Part shown: piece by piece, positions 8,682 through 17,646 of the stretch
Layout: every line of letters begins with the position of its first letter
Position numbering within the stretch: position 1 is the first letter of the stretch
Assembly: GCF_003668565.1 (NCBI RefSeq)
Contig: NZ_RCWJ01000004.1
Span: 310,001-374,000 of the forward strand
Reading direction: 5' to 3'
DNA: 64,000 nucleotides
Origin: Mycetocola zhadangensis
GTDB lineage: Bacteria > Actinomycetota > Actinomycetes > Actinomycetales > Microbacteriaceae
Notes under the pieces: generated by a model
Told to the model about the DNA's origin: nothing
What the model saw: only the letters and a program-made list of their open reading frames with translations
The model's database searches: none
Translations under genes and position numbers: made by a program

Positions 8682-9911
8682 ATGACATCACCGCAGCAGC
8701 CGTACGAGGGACACCAGCAGACACCGCACCAGGCGGTGCCGCCGAACCCGTATGCGCTTGTCGGCGAGCAGCAGGAGCAGACCCGCCGGTCGCGTTCCGC
8801 CCAGCAGGAGCAGGCTGCGCAGCACGAGCAGCCGCGAGTCGAGCAGCATGCCGCACCGGCGCAGTACGCCCAGCATGCGGAGCAGCAGGCTCAAGATCCG
8901 CAGGCTCAGCAGGCTCCGCCTCAGCAGCAGCAGCCTCAGCAGCACGGCGAGTCCGCCCGCGTGCAGGAGCTTCGGGGAAAGCTCGCTCAGGTGCGACGCG
9001 AGGTCGCCAAGAGCGTCGTTGGCCAGGAACCTGCCGTCACCGGACTGATCATCGCCCTGCTCGCCAAGGGGCACGTGCTGCTCGAGGGCGTCCCCGGTGT
9101 CGCCAAAACCCTGCTCGTCCGCACGCTCAGCTCGGCGCTCGACCTCGACACCAAGCGCGTGCAGTTCACCCCTGACCTCATGCCTGGCGATGTCACGGGT
9201 TCGCTCATTTACGACGCGAAGACCGGCGAGTTTGAGTTCCGCCGCGGCCCGGTGTTCACCAACATCCTGCTGGCCGACGAGATCAACCGCACACCACCGA
9301 AGACCCAGTCGTCACTGCTCGAGTCGATGGAGGAACGGCAGGTCAGTGTCGACGGTGTCACCCAGCCGCTCCCGACGCCGTTCATGGTGGCAGCGACCAT
9401 GAACCCGATCGAATACGAGGGCACATACACGCTGCCGGAGGCCCAGCTCGACCGGTTCCTGCTCAAGCTCGTGCTCGACGTGCCCGAGCGAGAGCTCGAG
9501 GTCGAAGTGCTTCGTCGGCACGCGGCAGGCTTCAACCCGCGCGACCTCGCGGCGGCCGGGGTCACCGCTGTGCTCGGCGCCGATGACCTCGCCGACGCCC
9601 AGCGCGCTGCGGCAACCACAGGGGTCTCGACGGACGTGCTCAGCTACATCGTCGACCTGGCCCGCGCGACGAGGCAGAGCCCGAGCGTGCGGATGGGTGT
9701 CAGCCCCCGCGGAACGACAGCGCTTCTGGCCGCCGCCAAGGCATGGGCGTGGCTCAGTGGCTACTCCTCGGTCACCCCTGATCACGTCCAGGCCATGGTC
9801 CTGCCCGTTTGGCGGCACCGGCTCCAGCTTCGTCCAGAGGCCGAACTCGAGGGCATCGCCTCTGATGCGATCCTCCGCTCCATCCTCAGCTCCGTGCAGG
9901 TGCCGATCTAA
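8682..9911 (+). CDS. MoxR family AAA+ ATPase with a Q-rich N-terminal extension
   Basis: 409 residues. The AAA+ core begins near residue 93 and shows Walker A GVPGVAKT (136-143), Walker B LLADEIN, sensor-1 region MVAATMNP and the C-terminal lid. MoxR ATPases act as chaperone-like assembly factors, usually with a VWA or DUF58 partner encoded next door, which here follows directly. The first 92 residues are almost entirely Q, A, P, E and H, an unusual low-complexity prefix. The ATG at 8682 was chosen because of GGAAG about 9 nt upstream and because an earlier in-frame opening would extend deep into the DUF4350 gene. Confidence 0.92.
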   Translation: MTSPQQPYEGHQQTPHQAVPPNPYALVGEQQEQTRRSRSAQQEQAAQHEQPRVEQHAAPAQYAQHAEQQAQDPQAQQAPPQQQQPQQHGESARVQELRGKLAQVRREVAKSVVGQEPAVTGLIIALLAKGHVLLEGVPGVAKTLLVRTLSSALDLDTKRVQFTPDLMPGDVTGSLIYDAKTGEFEFRRGPVFTNILLADEINRTPPKTQSSLLESMEERQVSVDGVTQPLPTPFMVAATMNPIEYEGTYTLPEAQLDRFLLKLVLDVPERELEVEVLRRHAAGFNPRDLAAAGVTAVLGADDLADAQRAAATTGVSTDVLSYIVDLARATRQSPSVRMGVSPRGTTALLAAAKAWAWLSGYSSVTPDHVQAMVLPVWRHRLQLRPEAELEGIASDAILRSILSSVQVPI

Positions 9912-11219
9912 ATGACCGTCTCGGGGAGATTTGTCGCGCTCGTCGCCTTCGGCGTCGTCCCGGTGATCGTGCTTGGCTCATTCACCGGTGAGCCGGGCAT
10001 TGTGCTGGGCCTGTGGCTGTTGTCCTGCGTGCTGATCGGCGTCCTCGATCTCTCGCTCGCGGCATCCCCCCGCCAGATCAGCACAGCGCGATCACTCCCA
10101 TCACGCACACGGCTCGGCGAGACGGTGACGAGCGAGCTGTATCTCACGAACCGAGGAAAACGGACGCTTCGAGCAACGGTTCGGGATGCCTGGCAGCCGT
10201 CAGCTGGACCGTCAACGAACCGCAGCAGGGTCACCATTCCCCCGCGTGAGCGCCGGGTGGTTGCGTTGCAGTTGACGCCGTTCCGCCGCGGCGAACGGCG
10301 GGTCGAACACGTCACCGTGCGCTCAGCAGGACCGCTCGGATTGATGTCGCGCCAGGCGACGATGACATCGCCGGGACAACTGCGGGTGCTTCCGCCGTTC
10401 AACGCCCGCAAACACCTGCCCTCCAGGCTCGCCAGGCTGCGGGAACTCGACGGTGCAACCAGCGTGATGGTTCGCGGGCAGGGCACCGAGTTCGACTCGC
10501 TGCGTGAGTACGTCCGAGGCGATGACGTGCGGTCGATCGACTGGCGCGCGACCGCCCGTCGTCGAGACGTTGTTGTGCGCACCTGGCGTCCCGAGCGCGA
10601 CCGCCGTGTGGTGATCGTCCTCGACACAGGACGCACATCGGCCGCACGCGTGTCAGACGAGCCGCGCATCGACACGGCGTTCGAGGCGTCGCTTCTCCTG
10701 TCAGCGCTGGCCACCCGCGCCGGCGACCGGGTCGACTTTGTCGCGTACGATCGCCGGGTCCGTGGTCGGGTGCAGGGTGCCACAGGGGCAGACCTGCTGT
10801 CGAAGCTCGTCGACTCCATGGCGGGCATCGATCCCGAGCTGATCGAGATGGACTGGGCTGCTGTCCCAGGGCAGGTCCGCAACATCACCACGCAGCACTC
10901 CCTCGTTGTGCTGCTCACCTCGATCGACGCGCCTGGTGCCTCGACCGGGCTGCTGTCGGTGCTGCCGCAGTTGACGTCCCGCCACACGGTAGTCGTGGCA
11001 TCCGTCACCGATCCTTTCGCCCTCGAGGCCAGCCGCACGCGCGGCAACCGGGACGAGATTTACCTGGCCGCAGCCGCCGAGCGGGCGCTTCTCGACGTCT
11101 CACGGGTCTCGGCGGCGGTGCGCCAGCTCGGTGCTGAGGTCGTGACCGGGTCGCCGGAGGACCTGCCGCCCGCCCTCGCCGACACCTACATCGCGCTCAA
11201 GGCCGCCGGCCGGCTGTAG
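9912..11219 (+). CDS. DUF58 domain-containing protein
   Basis: 435 residues. Two membrane segments near the N terminus (about residues 7-24 and 31-49) are followed by a cytoplasmic region with the DUF58 signature GDDVRSIDWRATARR and a downstream VWA-like fold (VVIVLDTGRT). The ATG directly follows the MoxR stop codon with no gap. DUF58 proteins are the standard partners of MoxR ATPases. It closes the plus-strand operon that begins at 5344. Confidence 0.9.
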   Translation: MTVSGRFVALVAFGVVPVIVLGSFTGEPGIVLGLWLLSCVLIGVLDLSLAASPRQISTARSLPSRTRLGETVTSELYLTNRGKRTLRATVRDAWQPSAGPSTNRSRVTIPPRERRVVALQLTPFRRGERRVEHVTVRSAGPLGLMSRQATMTSPGQLRVLPPFNARKHLPSRLARLRELDGATSVMVRGQGTEFDSLREYVRGDDVRSIDWRATARRRDVVVRTWRPERDRRVVIVLDTGRTSAARVSDEPRIDTAFEASLLLSALATRAGDRVDFVAYDRRVRGRVQGATGADLLSKLVDSMAGIDPELIEMDWAAVPGQVRNITTQHSLVVLLTSIDAPGASTGLLSVLPQLTSRHTVVVASVTDPFALEASRTRGNRDEIYLAAAAERALLDVSRVSAAVRQLGAEVVTGSPEDLPPALADTYIALKAAGRL

Positions 11220-11413
11220 TCGGGCGCTCGTCCCCTCGCGCCGCCTTCCGTCGGCCCTCGCCACCGTCTGCCGCACGCCGCTCCCACGCCCGCCGCCACC
11301 TCGCCGCACCATTTACCAAAAAGTGTCGGCTGGTCCGCGTTCGGCACACATCACAGAGCCATTTTCGGCAAATGGATCGCGGCGACCGATGAAGCCGAGC
11401 GCTGAACCACGAA

Positions 11414-11448
11414 GGGCCCGACCTCCGCGCAATGCGGAAGCCGGGCCC
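11414..11448. terminator. Hairpin between convergent DUF58 and katA genes
   Basis: The arms GGGCCCG-A-CCTCCGC and GCGGAAGCCGGGCCC form a long GC-rich stem with two mismatches and the loop GCAAT. It lies 14 nt beyond the katA stop on the minus strand and about 195 nt beyond the DUF58 stop. There is no long T tract, which is common for actinobacterial terminators. It is most likely the katA terminator and may serve both directions. Confidence 0.7.
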
Positions 11449-11462
11449 TCAGTCAGCAGTGC

Positions 11463-12929
11463 TTAGACGGCGACGCTCGTTGCAGCGAGTGCAGCGCCGA
11501 GCTTCGAACCGAGCTCGATGTCGACGTTCGACCAGTACGCGATGGCGCGCGCACGGATCTCAGCGTTCTTCACTGCACCGACGTGACCGATGATCTGCGC
11601 GAGCAGGCGGGCCTTGGCCGCGTCGTCCATGACGTCGCGGTAGAGGGTTCCGGCCTGACCGAAGTCGTCGTCCTCGGGGTGCAGGGTGGCGGAGGTGCGC
11701 AGGAGCTCACCGTCGTTCTGCCATCCGGTCGATTCGGCAGCGCGTGCCGGGTCAGCGTGCGGGCCACCGAACGAGTTCGGGGCGTACCCGGGACGGTCGG
11801 CCGGCGGGAAGTCGATGCGCGCTGCGCCGTCCTTCGAGTAGCTGTTGACCTGGGTCTTCGCGGCGTTGACCGGCAGCTGCGCGTGGTTGACGCCGACGCG
11901 GTAACGCTGGGCGTCCGCGTAGGAGAAGATGCGAGCCTGCAGCATCCGATCGGGGCTTGCTGCGATTCCGGGAACGAAGTTCGCCGGGGAGAATGTCGCC
12001 TGCTCGATCTGAGCGAAGTAGTTCTCGGCGTTCTTGTTGAGCGTCATGGTGCCGACCTTGATCAGCGGGAAGTCGGCGTGCGGCCAGACCTTGGTGACGT
12101 CGAACGGGTTGAACCGGTAGGTCTTCGCGTCTTCGTACGGCATGACCTGAACGGACATCGTCCAGCTCGGGTGGTTGCCCTCAGCGATGTTCGTGTACAG
12201 GTCGTGCTGGTGGTAGTCAGCGTCCTGACCGGCGATTTCGGCAGCCTGGTCGGCGCTCAGCACAGCGATGCCCTGGTTGGTCTTGAAGTGGTACTTGACC
12301 CAGAAGCGCTCGCCGGCGGCGTTGATCCACTGGTAGGTGTGCGATCCGAAGCCGTCCATGTGGCGCCATGACGCCGGGAGGCCGCGGTCGCCCATCAGCC
12401 AGGTGACCTGGTGTGCGCTCTCGGGAGACTGGCTCCAGAAATCCCACTGCATGTCGTTGTTGCGCAGGTTCGAGCCCGGGAGGCGCTTCTGCGAGTGGAT
12501 GAAGTCGGGGAACTTGATGCCGTCGCGGAGGAAGAACACCGGGGTGTTGTTTCCGACGAGGTCGTAGTTGCCTTCTGACGTGTAGAACTTGAGTGCGAAA
12601 CCGCGCGGGTCGCGCCAGGTGTCGGGTGAACCCTGCTCACCGGCGACCGTCGAGAAGCGGGCGAGCATCTCGGTAGCCGTGCCCTGCTGGAAGAGGGCGG
12701 CACGGGTGTACTGCGACACGTCCTCGGTGGTCTCGAAAACACCGAACGCTCCACCACCCTTTGCGTGCACAACACGCTCCGGCACACGCTCACGGTTGAA
12801 GTGGGCGAGCTTTTCGGTCAGGTAGCTGTCGATCAGCGGGATCGCGCCGTCTGCGCCGACGGTGAGCGACTGGGAGTCAGCTGCAACCGGGGTGCCGGTG
12901 TTTGTGGTGGTGTACGAAGTATCGGACAT
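11463..12929 (-). CDS. katA: Catalase (monofunctional, heme)
   Basis: 488 residues, the size of small-subunit clade 3 catalases. The distal histidine is His55 in [12 protein letters not shown], the distal asparagine is in [10 protein letters not shown], and the proximal heme-ligand tyrosine is in [12 protein letters not shown]. It degrades hydrogen peroxide in the cytoplasm. The start has a strong ribosome binding site (AAGGAG, 4 nt before the ATG). The gene lies 79 nt downstream of a Fur-family regulator on the same strand, which suggests peroxide-induced co-transcription. It ends at a hairpin terminator. Confidence 0.96.
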   Translation of the reverse strand: MSDTSYTTTNTGTPVAADSQSLTVGADGAIPLIDSYLTEKLAHFNRERVPERVVHAKGGGAFGVFETTEDVSQYTRAALFQQGTATEMLARFSTVAGEQGSPDTWRDPRGFALKFYTSEGNYDLVGNNTPVFFLRDGIKFPDFIHSQKRLPGSNLRNNDMQWDFWSQSPESAHQVTWLMGDRGLPASWRHMDGFGSHTYQWINAAGERFWVKYHFKTNQGIAVLSADQAAEIAGQDADYHQHDLYTNIAEGNHPSWTMSVQVMPYEDAKTYRFNPFDVTKVWPHADFPLIKVGTMTLNKNAENYFAQIEQATFSPANFVPGIAASPDRMLQARIFSYADAQRYRVGVNHAQLPVNAAKTQVNSYSKDGAARIDFPPADRPGYAPNSFGGPHADPARAAESTGWQNDGELLRTSATLHPEDDDFGQAGTLYRDVMDDAAKARLLAQIIGHVGAVKNAEIRARAIAYWSNVDIELGSKLGAALAATSVAV

Positions 12930-13008
12930 GTATCTCCTTGGTGTTTCTGGGCGGGGCAGGGGGCAGCTGTCAGCCAGGGGTGCTGGCCGAAAGCGAAAGA
13001 GGGTGGGG

Positions 13009-13446
13009 TTAGCTGAGTGGCGCTGCGGCGCAATTGGGGCAGAGGCCCCAGTAGGTCACTTCGGCAGTTGTGAGGGTGAATCCGGATGTTGTGACTGGCG
13101 TCAAGCACGGAGCGTGGCCGACCGCACAATCCACGTCACCGATCGCACCGCACTTCGAGCAGACGATGTGATGGTGGTTGTCGCCGACGCGCAGTTCGTA
13201 TCGCGCCGGGGAACCGGCCGGTTCGATCCGACGCACGAGACCGGCATCCGTCAACGCTCCCAGCACTCCGTAAATCGCCTGAACCGAGGTGTCGGGGAGT
13301 TCGTGCAAGACGATGTCGAAAACCGCCTGTGCATCAGCGTGTGGGTGCTTCTCGAGCGCGCGAATCGTCTCGACGCGCTGGTCCGTCGCACGGAGACCCG
13401 CCGAGCGCAGCAATTCGCGCTCAGGGCTGACTTCCGTGGGTGACAT
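13009..13446 (-). CDS. Fur family peroxide-type transcriptional regulator
   Basis: 145 residues. Winged-helix DNA-binding region at about residues 10-85, the His cluster HHH at 91-93, and two structural zinc CxxC motifs at Cys96/Cys99 and Cys136/Cys139, as in Fur, PerR and FurA proteins. Adjacency to katA is the arrangement of FurA/PerR-type peroxide sensors (furA-katG in mycobacteria, catR-catA in Streptomyces), so control of katA and of itself is likely. A perfect 17-bp inverted repeat overlaps its own -35 box. The start codon follows a TAGACT hexamer by 6 nt, which points to a leaderless transcript. Confidence 0.9.
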   Translation of the reverse strand: MSPTEVSPERELLRSAGLRATDQRVETIRALEKHPHADAQAVFDIVLHELPDTSVQAIYGVLGALTDAGLVRRIEPAGSPARYELRVGDNHHHIVCSKCGAIGDVDCAVGHAPCLTPVTTSGFTLTTAEVTYWGLCPNCAAAPLS

Positions 13447-13452
13447 GTTCCC

Positions 13453-13482
13453 AGTCTAGTATCTATTTTGATTCATTCAAAA
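13453..13482 (-). promoter_or_regulatory. Promoter and Fur-type operator of the fur-katA operon
   Basis: On the minus strand TTGAAT (13475-13480) and TAGACT (13453-13458) are separated by 16 nt and the start codon follows after 6 nt. The inverted repeat TTTTGA-TTCAT-TCAAAA at 13466-13482 has perfect 6-bp arms and covers the -35 box. An AT-rich palindrome of this kind at the promoter of a Fur-family gene is a good candidate autoregulatory box. Confidence 0.7.
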
Positions 13483-13610
13483 CTACAGTGAAAAGTATCT
13501 CGGCAACGTCGCGAGCGACCTCAAAGGGCTGCGAGAAGGCGGATCCGACGCGAGTGGACGAGCACGCGTGAGAGGCGAGCGGATGCCACACCTAACGCAT
13601 GCGGAAACGG

Positions 13611-14606
13611 TCAGTTCGCGTAGATGCGCCGGGCGCCAGCTTCAAAGGCAGCCAGGTCCCCGGTCTCCCCCGCTCGGTACGCACGTCGACCGACGACGAG
13701 CATATAAAAGAGGAACGCCCCGAGAGCCGCAGCGCCGAGTCCGATCTTCACGGGCCACGGCCACGGCTGCGGAGTGACGAACCCCTCGAGAATGCCCGAA
13801 ACGAGCAGAACAAAAACGAGGCCGATCGCCACGGTGAACAACGCGCGGGCGTCTTCGGCGAGGGCCTGGCCGCGCGTGCGTTTGCCAGGGGCAACCCACG
13901 CCCAGAAGATTCGCAACCCGCCAGCCGCCGCAACAAAGATGGCCGTGAGCTCAAGCAGGCCGTGCGGCGCAATGTAGAGGAAGAACGTGTCACCCTCACC
14001 GAAGCTAAACAGCACTGCGGCGTTGAGCCCGAGGTTCTGCGCGTTCTGGAGGATCACGTACGGCACCCAAATGCCGGTGATGCCGAAGGCAATGCACTGC
14101 GCCGCTATCCAGGCGTTGTTGGTCCACACCTGGCCGGCGAACGACGCCGCGGGGTTGTCGGAGTAGTAGTTGGCGAAGTCCTCTTCAGCGACCCGGCGCA
14201 GTTCCTCGGTGCTGCCGAGGTTCGCGAGCACCTGCGGGTCGTTGAGCACCCACGCAGCCCAGAGTGCTGCAACGCCGACCGTGACGAGGGCGACGGCGAG
14301 GGTGAGCCAGCGCAACCGGTACAGCGCGGCGGGCAGTTGAAGCACAAAGAACCGCGGTAGCTGGCTGAGCACGTTGGCGCTGGCCGAGGTGAACCGCAGC
14401 CGCGACTTCGACAGCGTGACGCTCAGCCGGTCCCCGTGCCTGGTCGATCCGGCGGTGGTCTTGATCGCCGAGAGCTGAGTCGCTCCCGCCTGATAACGAT
14501 CGATCAACTCGTCCGCTTCCGCGCCCGACAATGACCGCTTCGAGGCTAAAGCGTCGAGGCGGTCCCAGTCATTTCGGTGCGCGGCACTGTAGGCGTCGAG
14601 ATCCAT
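13611..14606 (-). CDS. Stage II sporulation protein M family membrane protein
   Basis: 331 residues with a cytoplasmic N-terminal helix region (about 1-95) and then roughly five to six membrane segments. It matches the SpoIIM-like (DUF95) proteins of non-sporulating actinobacteria, which are encoded next to RDD proteins and the MoxR/DUF58 set; the sporulation name is historical and no sporulation role is implied. The gene is divergent from the RDD gene with only 17 bp between start codons. Its ATG lies 8 nt after TAGTAT on the minus strand, so the transcript is probably leaderless. Confidence 0.85.
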   Translation of the reverse strand: MDLDAYSAAHRNDWDRLDALASKRSLSGAEADELIDRYQAGATQLSAIKTTAGSTRHGDRLSVTLSKSRLRFTSASANVLSQLPRFFVLQLPAALYRLRWLTLAVALVTVGVAALWAAWVLNDPQVLANLGSTEELRRVAEEDFANYYSDNPAASFAGQVWTNNAWIAAQCIAFGITGIWVPYVILQNAQNLGLNAAVLFSFGEGDTFFLYIAPHGLLELTAIFVAAAGGLRIFWAWVAPGKRTRGQALAEDARALFTVAIGLVFVLLVSGILEGFVTPQPWPWPVKIGLGAAALGAFLFYMLVVGRRAYRAGETGDLAAFEAGARRIYAN

Positions 14607-14611
14607 CTGAT

Positions 14612-14620
14612 TAGATACTA
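14612..14620. promoter_or_regulatory. Overlapping divergent -10 elements between spoIIM-like and RDD genes
   Basis: The 17-bp gap between the two start codons contains TAGATA on the plus strand (14612-14617), 6 nt before the RDD ATG, and TAGTAT on the minus strand (14615-14620 in plus coordinates), 8 nt before the SpoIIM-like ATG. The two hexamers share 3 bp. With these spacings both messages would start at or next to the start codon, and both -35 regions would lie inside the opposite coding sequence. Confidence 0.6.
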
Positions 14621-14623
14621 TTC

Positions 14624-15475
14624 ATGACTGACTCCCCCGGCGTGCAGATGTCGGATCTGTCTGACTCCTCCCAGCTGATCACCGGTGAGGCGGTCGCGCT
14701 CGACGTCCAGTCAGCGAGCTTCATTCTGCGCGCGGCAGGCGCCATCATCGACTTTCTGGTTTCGGTGCTCGTCGCCGCCGGATTGCTCTGGCTCCTCGTC
14801 GTCCTGGCAACACAGGGCGTCGTCGACCAGTCAGCAACAACCGCGTTCTCCACGGCAATCATCGTGTTCAGCACCGTGGTTCTCCCGACGGCGGTCGAGA
14901 CCATCGGCCGCGGCCGCTCCCTCGGAAAGCTCGCCATCGGCGCACGCATTGTCCGCGACGACGGAGGTGCAACCGGGTTCCGCCACGCCTTCATTCGCGC
15001 CCTCGTCGGCTTCTTCGAGATTTACATGACGCTCGGCGGTGTTGCCGCACTCACCGGCCTGCTCTCCACCCGCGCGAAGCGCCTTGGCGACCTGCTGGCC
15101 GGCACCTATGCCCAGCAGGAACGAGTTCCCCGCGCCGAGCCATCCGTCTACGGTGTTCCGCCTGTGCTGCAGTCGTGGGCAACGATTGCAGACGTGGGGC
15201 GGATGCCTGATCGTCTGACCCGCAGGATCGCCCAGTTCCTGGGTCAGGCAGCGAAACTCACGCCGGAAACGCGCTCGCGGTTGGCACGCGATCTGGCCGC
15301 TGAGGCATCCGTTTTCGTCTCTCCTGTCCCGAACGTCGACCCGGAGCTGTTTCTCTACGCGGTGTCTGCTGTTCGCCGGGATCGCGAGTACGCGGCGCAC
15401 ATGCTCGAGCAGCAGCGCCTGTCGACGCTGGCGCCTGTGCTCACCGGGCGCCCGCACGGGTTCCCTGAGCGGTAG
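14624..15475 (+). CDS. RDD family membrane protein
   Basis: 283 residues. The RDD domain occupies about residues 30-165 with the diagnostic Arg36, Asp43 in LRAAGAIIDF and a later RDDG, and three membrane segments. A cytoplasmic C-terminal tail of about 115 residues follows, longer than in minimal RDD proteins. RDD proteins include putative ion exchangers, but for the actinobacterial version linked to SpoIIM/DUF58 the substrate is unknown. It starts 17 bp from the divergent SpoIIM-like gene. Confidence 0.87.
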   Translation: MTDSPGVQMSDLSDSSQLITGEAVALDVQSASFILRAAGAIIDFLVSVLVAAGLLWLLVVLATQGVVDQSATTAFSTAIIVFSTVVLPTAVETIGRGRSLGKLAIGARIVRDDGGATGFRHAFIRALVGFFEIYMTLGGVAALTGLLSTRAKRLGDLLAGTYAQQERVPRAEPSVYGVPPVLQSWATIADVGRMPDRLTRRIAQFLGQAAKLTPETRSRLARDLAAEASVFVSPVPNVDPELFLYAVSAVRRDREYAAHMLEQQRLSTLAPVLTGRPHGFPER

Positions 15476-15494
15476 CACCCGCGCCCCTCCCTCA

Positions 15495-15720
15495 TTTCGT
15501 CGGTCCGTTAGGGCGCCAACACCCCCGAACCGCGCACTTCGAGACCGACGAACGATGCACACCCCCGCCCGCACAACTTCATCGGTCCGTTGCGACGCGA
15601 AACAACGTCGAACCGCACACCTCCGGACCGACGAACGACGCCCACCCCCGCCCGCACAACTTCATCGGTCCGTTGCGACGCAAAACGGCATTGAACGCGC
15701 ACTTCCGGACCGACGAACGG
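15495..15720. repeat. Two and a half copies of an 83-bp tandem repeat with inverted ends
   Basis: Units are 15495-15577, 15578-15660 and a partial third from 15661. Each begins TTC(A/G)TCGGTCCGTT and carries, about 50 nt later, the inverse CGGACCGACGAACG, so every unit can fold with 10-12-bp arms. The middle of each unit is less conserved than the arms. It lies in the 348-bp gap between the RDD gene and ahcY. I see no gene in this gap; open frames across it are only translations of the repeat. Confidence 0.75.
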
Positions 15721-15776
15721 CTGCACGCCACCGCCCACCTGCCACGACCGCCCAGCGCGCCCCCGCACACGCGAAA

Positions 15777-15810
15777 ACGGCGCCGCCCAGCCGAAGCCGG
15801 GCGACGCCGT
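15777..15810 (-). terminator. Hairpin terminator downstream of ahcY
   Basis: CGGCGCCGCCCAGC and CCGGGCGACGCCG pair with one or two mismatches around the loop CGAAG, 13 nt beyond the ahcY stop on the minus strand. It is GC-rich without a T tract. Confidence 0.6.
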
Positions 15811-15823
15811 CGAAGGCGAACTC

Positions 15824-17314
15824 TTAGTAGCGGTAGTGGTCGACCTTGTACGGTCCATCCACGGTGACGCCGATGTAAGCGGCCTGCTCTTCTGAGAGTG
15901 TGGTGAGCTCAACGCCGAGTGCGTCGAGGTGCAGGCGCGCGACCTTCTCGTCGAGGTGCTTCGGCAGCACATACACGCCGACTGGGTAGTTCTCCTGGTG
16001 TGCGTACAGTTCGATCTGCGCGAGGACCTGGTTGGTGAACGAGTTGCTCATGACGAACGACGGGTGGCCGGTGGCGTTGCCGAGGTTCATCAGGCGTCCC
16101 TCGCTCAGCACGAGGATTGACCGGCCGTTCGGCAGGCGCCACTCGTGCACCTGCGGCTTGATCTCGACTCGCTCGGCGCCCTCGATCTTTTCGAGTCCGG
16201 CCATGTCGATCTCGTTGTCGAAGTGTCCGACGTTGGCGACGATCGCGAGGTGCTTCATGTTCAGCATGTGCTCGGTCGTGATGACGTTGAGGTTGCCAGT
16301 GCCCGAGACGAAAATGTCGACCTGGTCGACGACGCTCTCGATCTTGGCGACCTGGTAGCCGTCCATCGCGGCCTGCAATGCGCAGATCGGGTCAACCTCA
16401 GAAACGATCACACGGGCGCCCTGGCCGCGAAGTGCCTCGGCTGCGCCCTTGCCGACGTCGCCGTATCCGACAACGAACGCGACCTTACCGCCGATGAGCA
16501 CGTCGGTGGCGCGGTTGAGTCCGTCTGGCAGTGAGTGGCGGATGCCGTACTTGTTGTCGAACTTGCTTTTTGTCACCGAGTCGTTGACGTTGATCGCCGG
16601 GAACAGCAGATCGTCGTTCCGGAACAGCTCATACAGGCGGTGAACACCCGTGGTGGTCTCCTCGGTGACACCCTGGATCTCGGCGGCGATCTTCGTCCAG
16701 CGGTCGGTCGATGTCGCGAGCGAGCGGCGCAGCAGCTCGAGGACAACCCGGCCCTCGTGGCTCTCGTCTTCAGCAGCTTCGGGCACAGCACCGGCGAGCT
16801 CGTACTTGCGGCCGTTGTGCACCAGCAACGTGGCGTCTCCACCGTCGTCGAGGATCATGTTCGGGCCGGTCCAGTCGGCGCCGGCAGCGGCAGCCTCCGC
16901 TGACCAGTCGAAGATCTGCTCGGCGCACTCCCAGTACTCCTCGAGCGTCTCGCCCTTCCACGCGAAAATCGGGGCGCCTGCTGGGGCGTCGACGGTTCCG
17001 GTCGGGCCGACGGCGATCGCCGCTGCGGCCTCGTCCTGGGTAGAGAAGATGTTGCAGCTTGCCCAACGCACCTGGGCGCCGAGCACTACGAGGGTTTCAA
17101 TGAGAACGGCCGTCTGCACTGTCATGTGCAGCGAACCGGCGATGCGGGCACCGGCGAGCGGCTTCGACTCGCCGAACTCGGCGCGAAGGGCCATGAGTCC
17201 CGGCATCTCGTTCTCGGCCAGACGGATCTGGTGGCGGCCTGCCTCGGCAAGCGAAAGGTCACGGACCTTGAAAGGAAGTGCAGTAGCGGATGCGGCGGGT
17301 GGGGAAAGCGTCAT
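15824..17314 (-). CDS. ahcY: Adenosylhomocysteinase
   Basis: 496 residues, normal for bacterial S-adenosylhomocysteine hydrolases including the extra loop at about 165-205. It splits SAH into adenosine and homocysteine and so drives the methyl cycle. Visible motifs are [15 protein letters not shown] near residues 61-75, the catalytic block [14 protein letters not shown] (244-257) and the NAD-binding loop GYGDVGKG (283-290). It ends with the conserved DHYRY tail. Monocistronic by appearance, with its own terminator. Confidence 0.97.
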   Translation of the reverse strand: MTLSPPAASATALPFKVRDLSLAEAGRHQIRLAENEMPGLMALRAEFGESKPLAGARIAGSLHMTVQTAVLIETLVVLGAQVRWASCNIFSTQDEAAAAIAVGPTGTVDAPAGAPIFAWKGETLEEYWECAEQIFDWSAEAAAAGADWTGPNMILDDGGDATLLVHNGRKYELAGAVPEAAEDESHEGRVVLELLRRSLATSTDRWTKIAAEIQGVTEETTTGVHRLYELFRNDDLLFPAINVNDSVTKSKFDNKYGIRHSLPDGLNRATDVLIGGKVAFVVGYGDVGKGAAEALRGQGARVIVSEVDPICALQAAMDGYQVAKIESVVDQVDIFVSGTGNLNVITTEHMLNMKHLAIVANVGHFDNEIDMAGLEKIEGAERVEIKPQVHEWRLPNGRSILVLSEGRLMNLGNATGHPSFVMSNSFTNQVLAQIELYAHQENYPVGVYVLPKHLDEKVARLHLDALGVELTTLSEEQAAYIGVTVDGPYKVDHYRY

Positions 17315-17366
17315 AACTTCATTCTCGCAGACCCCGGGTGGGCAATCCCGGTGAGTGTGCAGCTTT

Positions 17367-17573
17367 CTACGTGTTGAGCACCTGGTGTCGAATGACCTGC
17401 CAGCCCTGTGGCACGCTCAACCGCTCGGCGTGAATCGCGCAGAGGTCATAGGTGTGCGGCTCCTTCGCCAGGCTCAGCGGCCCGAGGACGGCCATGGAGT
17501 CTGCGTAGTCGTAGGTGAGCGTCGAGACCGCTTCGCGCGAGCATCCGACTTTTGTGCATGGCCTGTCCAACAT
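17367..17573 (-). CDS. DUF3499 family protein
   Basis: 68 residues starting [16 protein letters not shown]. It has the DUF3499 features: paired cysteines CTKVGC near the start, the [15 protein letters not shown] block, [14 protein letters not shown] and the terminal GWQVIRHQ. These are small actinobacterial proteins of unknown function, probably metal-binding through the Cys and His residues. It is divergent from the metallopeptidase-like gene at 17647, a pairing usual for the family. An in-frame GTG 9 nt earlier (17582) is an alternative start; neither has a well-spaced ribosome binding site. Confidence 0.85.
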   Translation of the reverse strand: MLDRPCTKVGCSREAVSTLTYDYADSMAVLGPLSLAKEPHTYDLCAIHAERLSVPQGWQVIRHQVLNT

Positions 17574-17646
17574 TCCTCTCACGATACAACTGACAGGGTG
17601 CCTCGGAGAACACCTCGCCGTCGCTCCCGGCGAATAGGATGGCTGC

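Noticed and set aside
15495-15720. CRISPR array
   Set aside because: Repeat units are 83 bp with inverted ends and no unique spacers of constant length; no cas genes are present.
15508-15972. Minus-strand frame of 154 codons across the 83-bp repeats
   Set aside because: Mostly a translation of the repeat; overlaps the ahcY terminator and 3' end.
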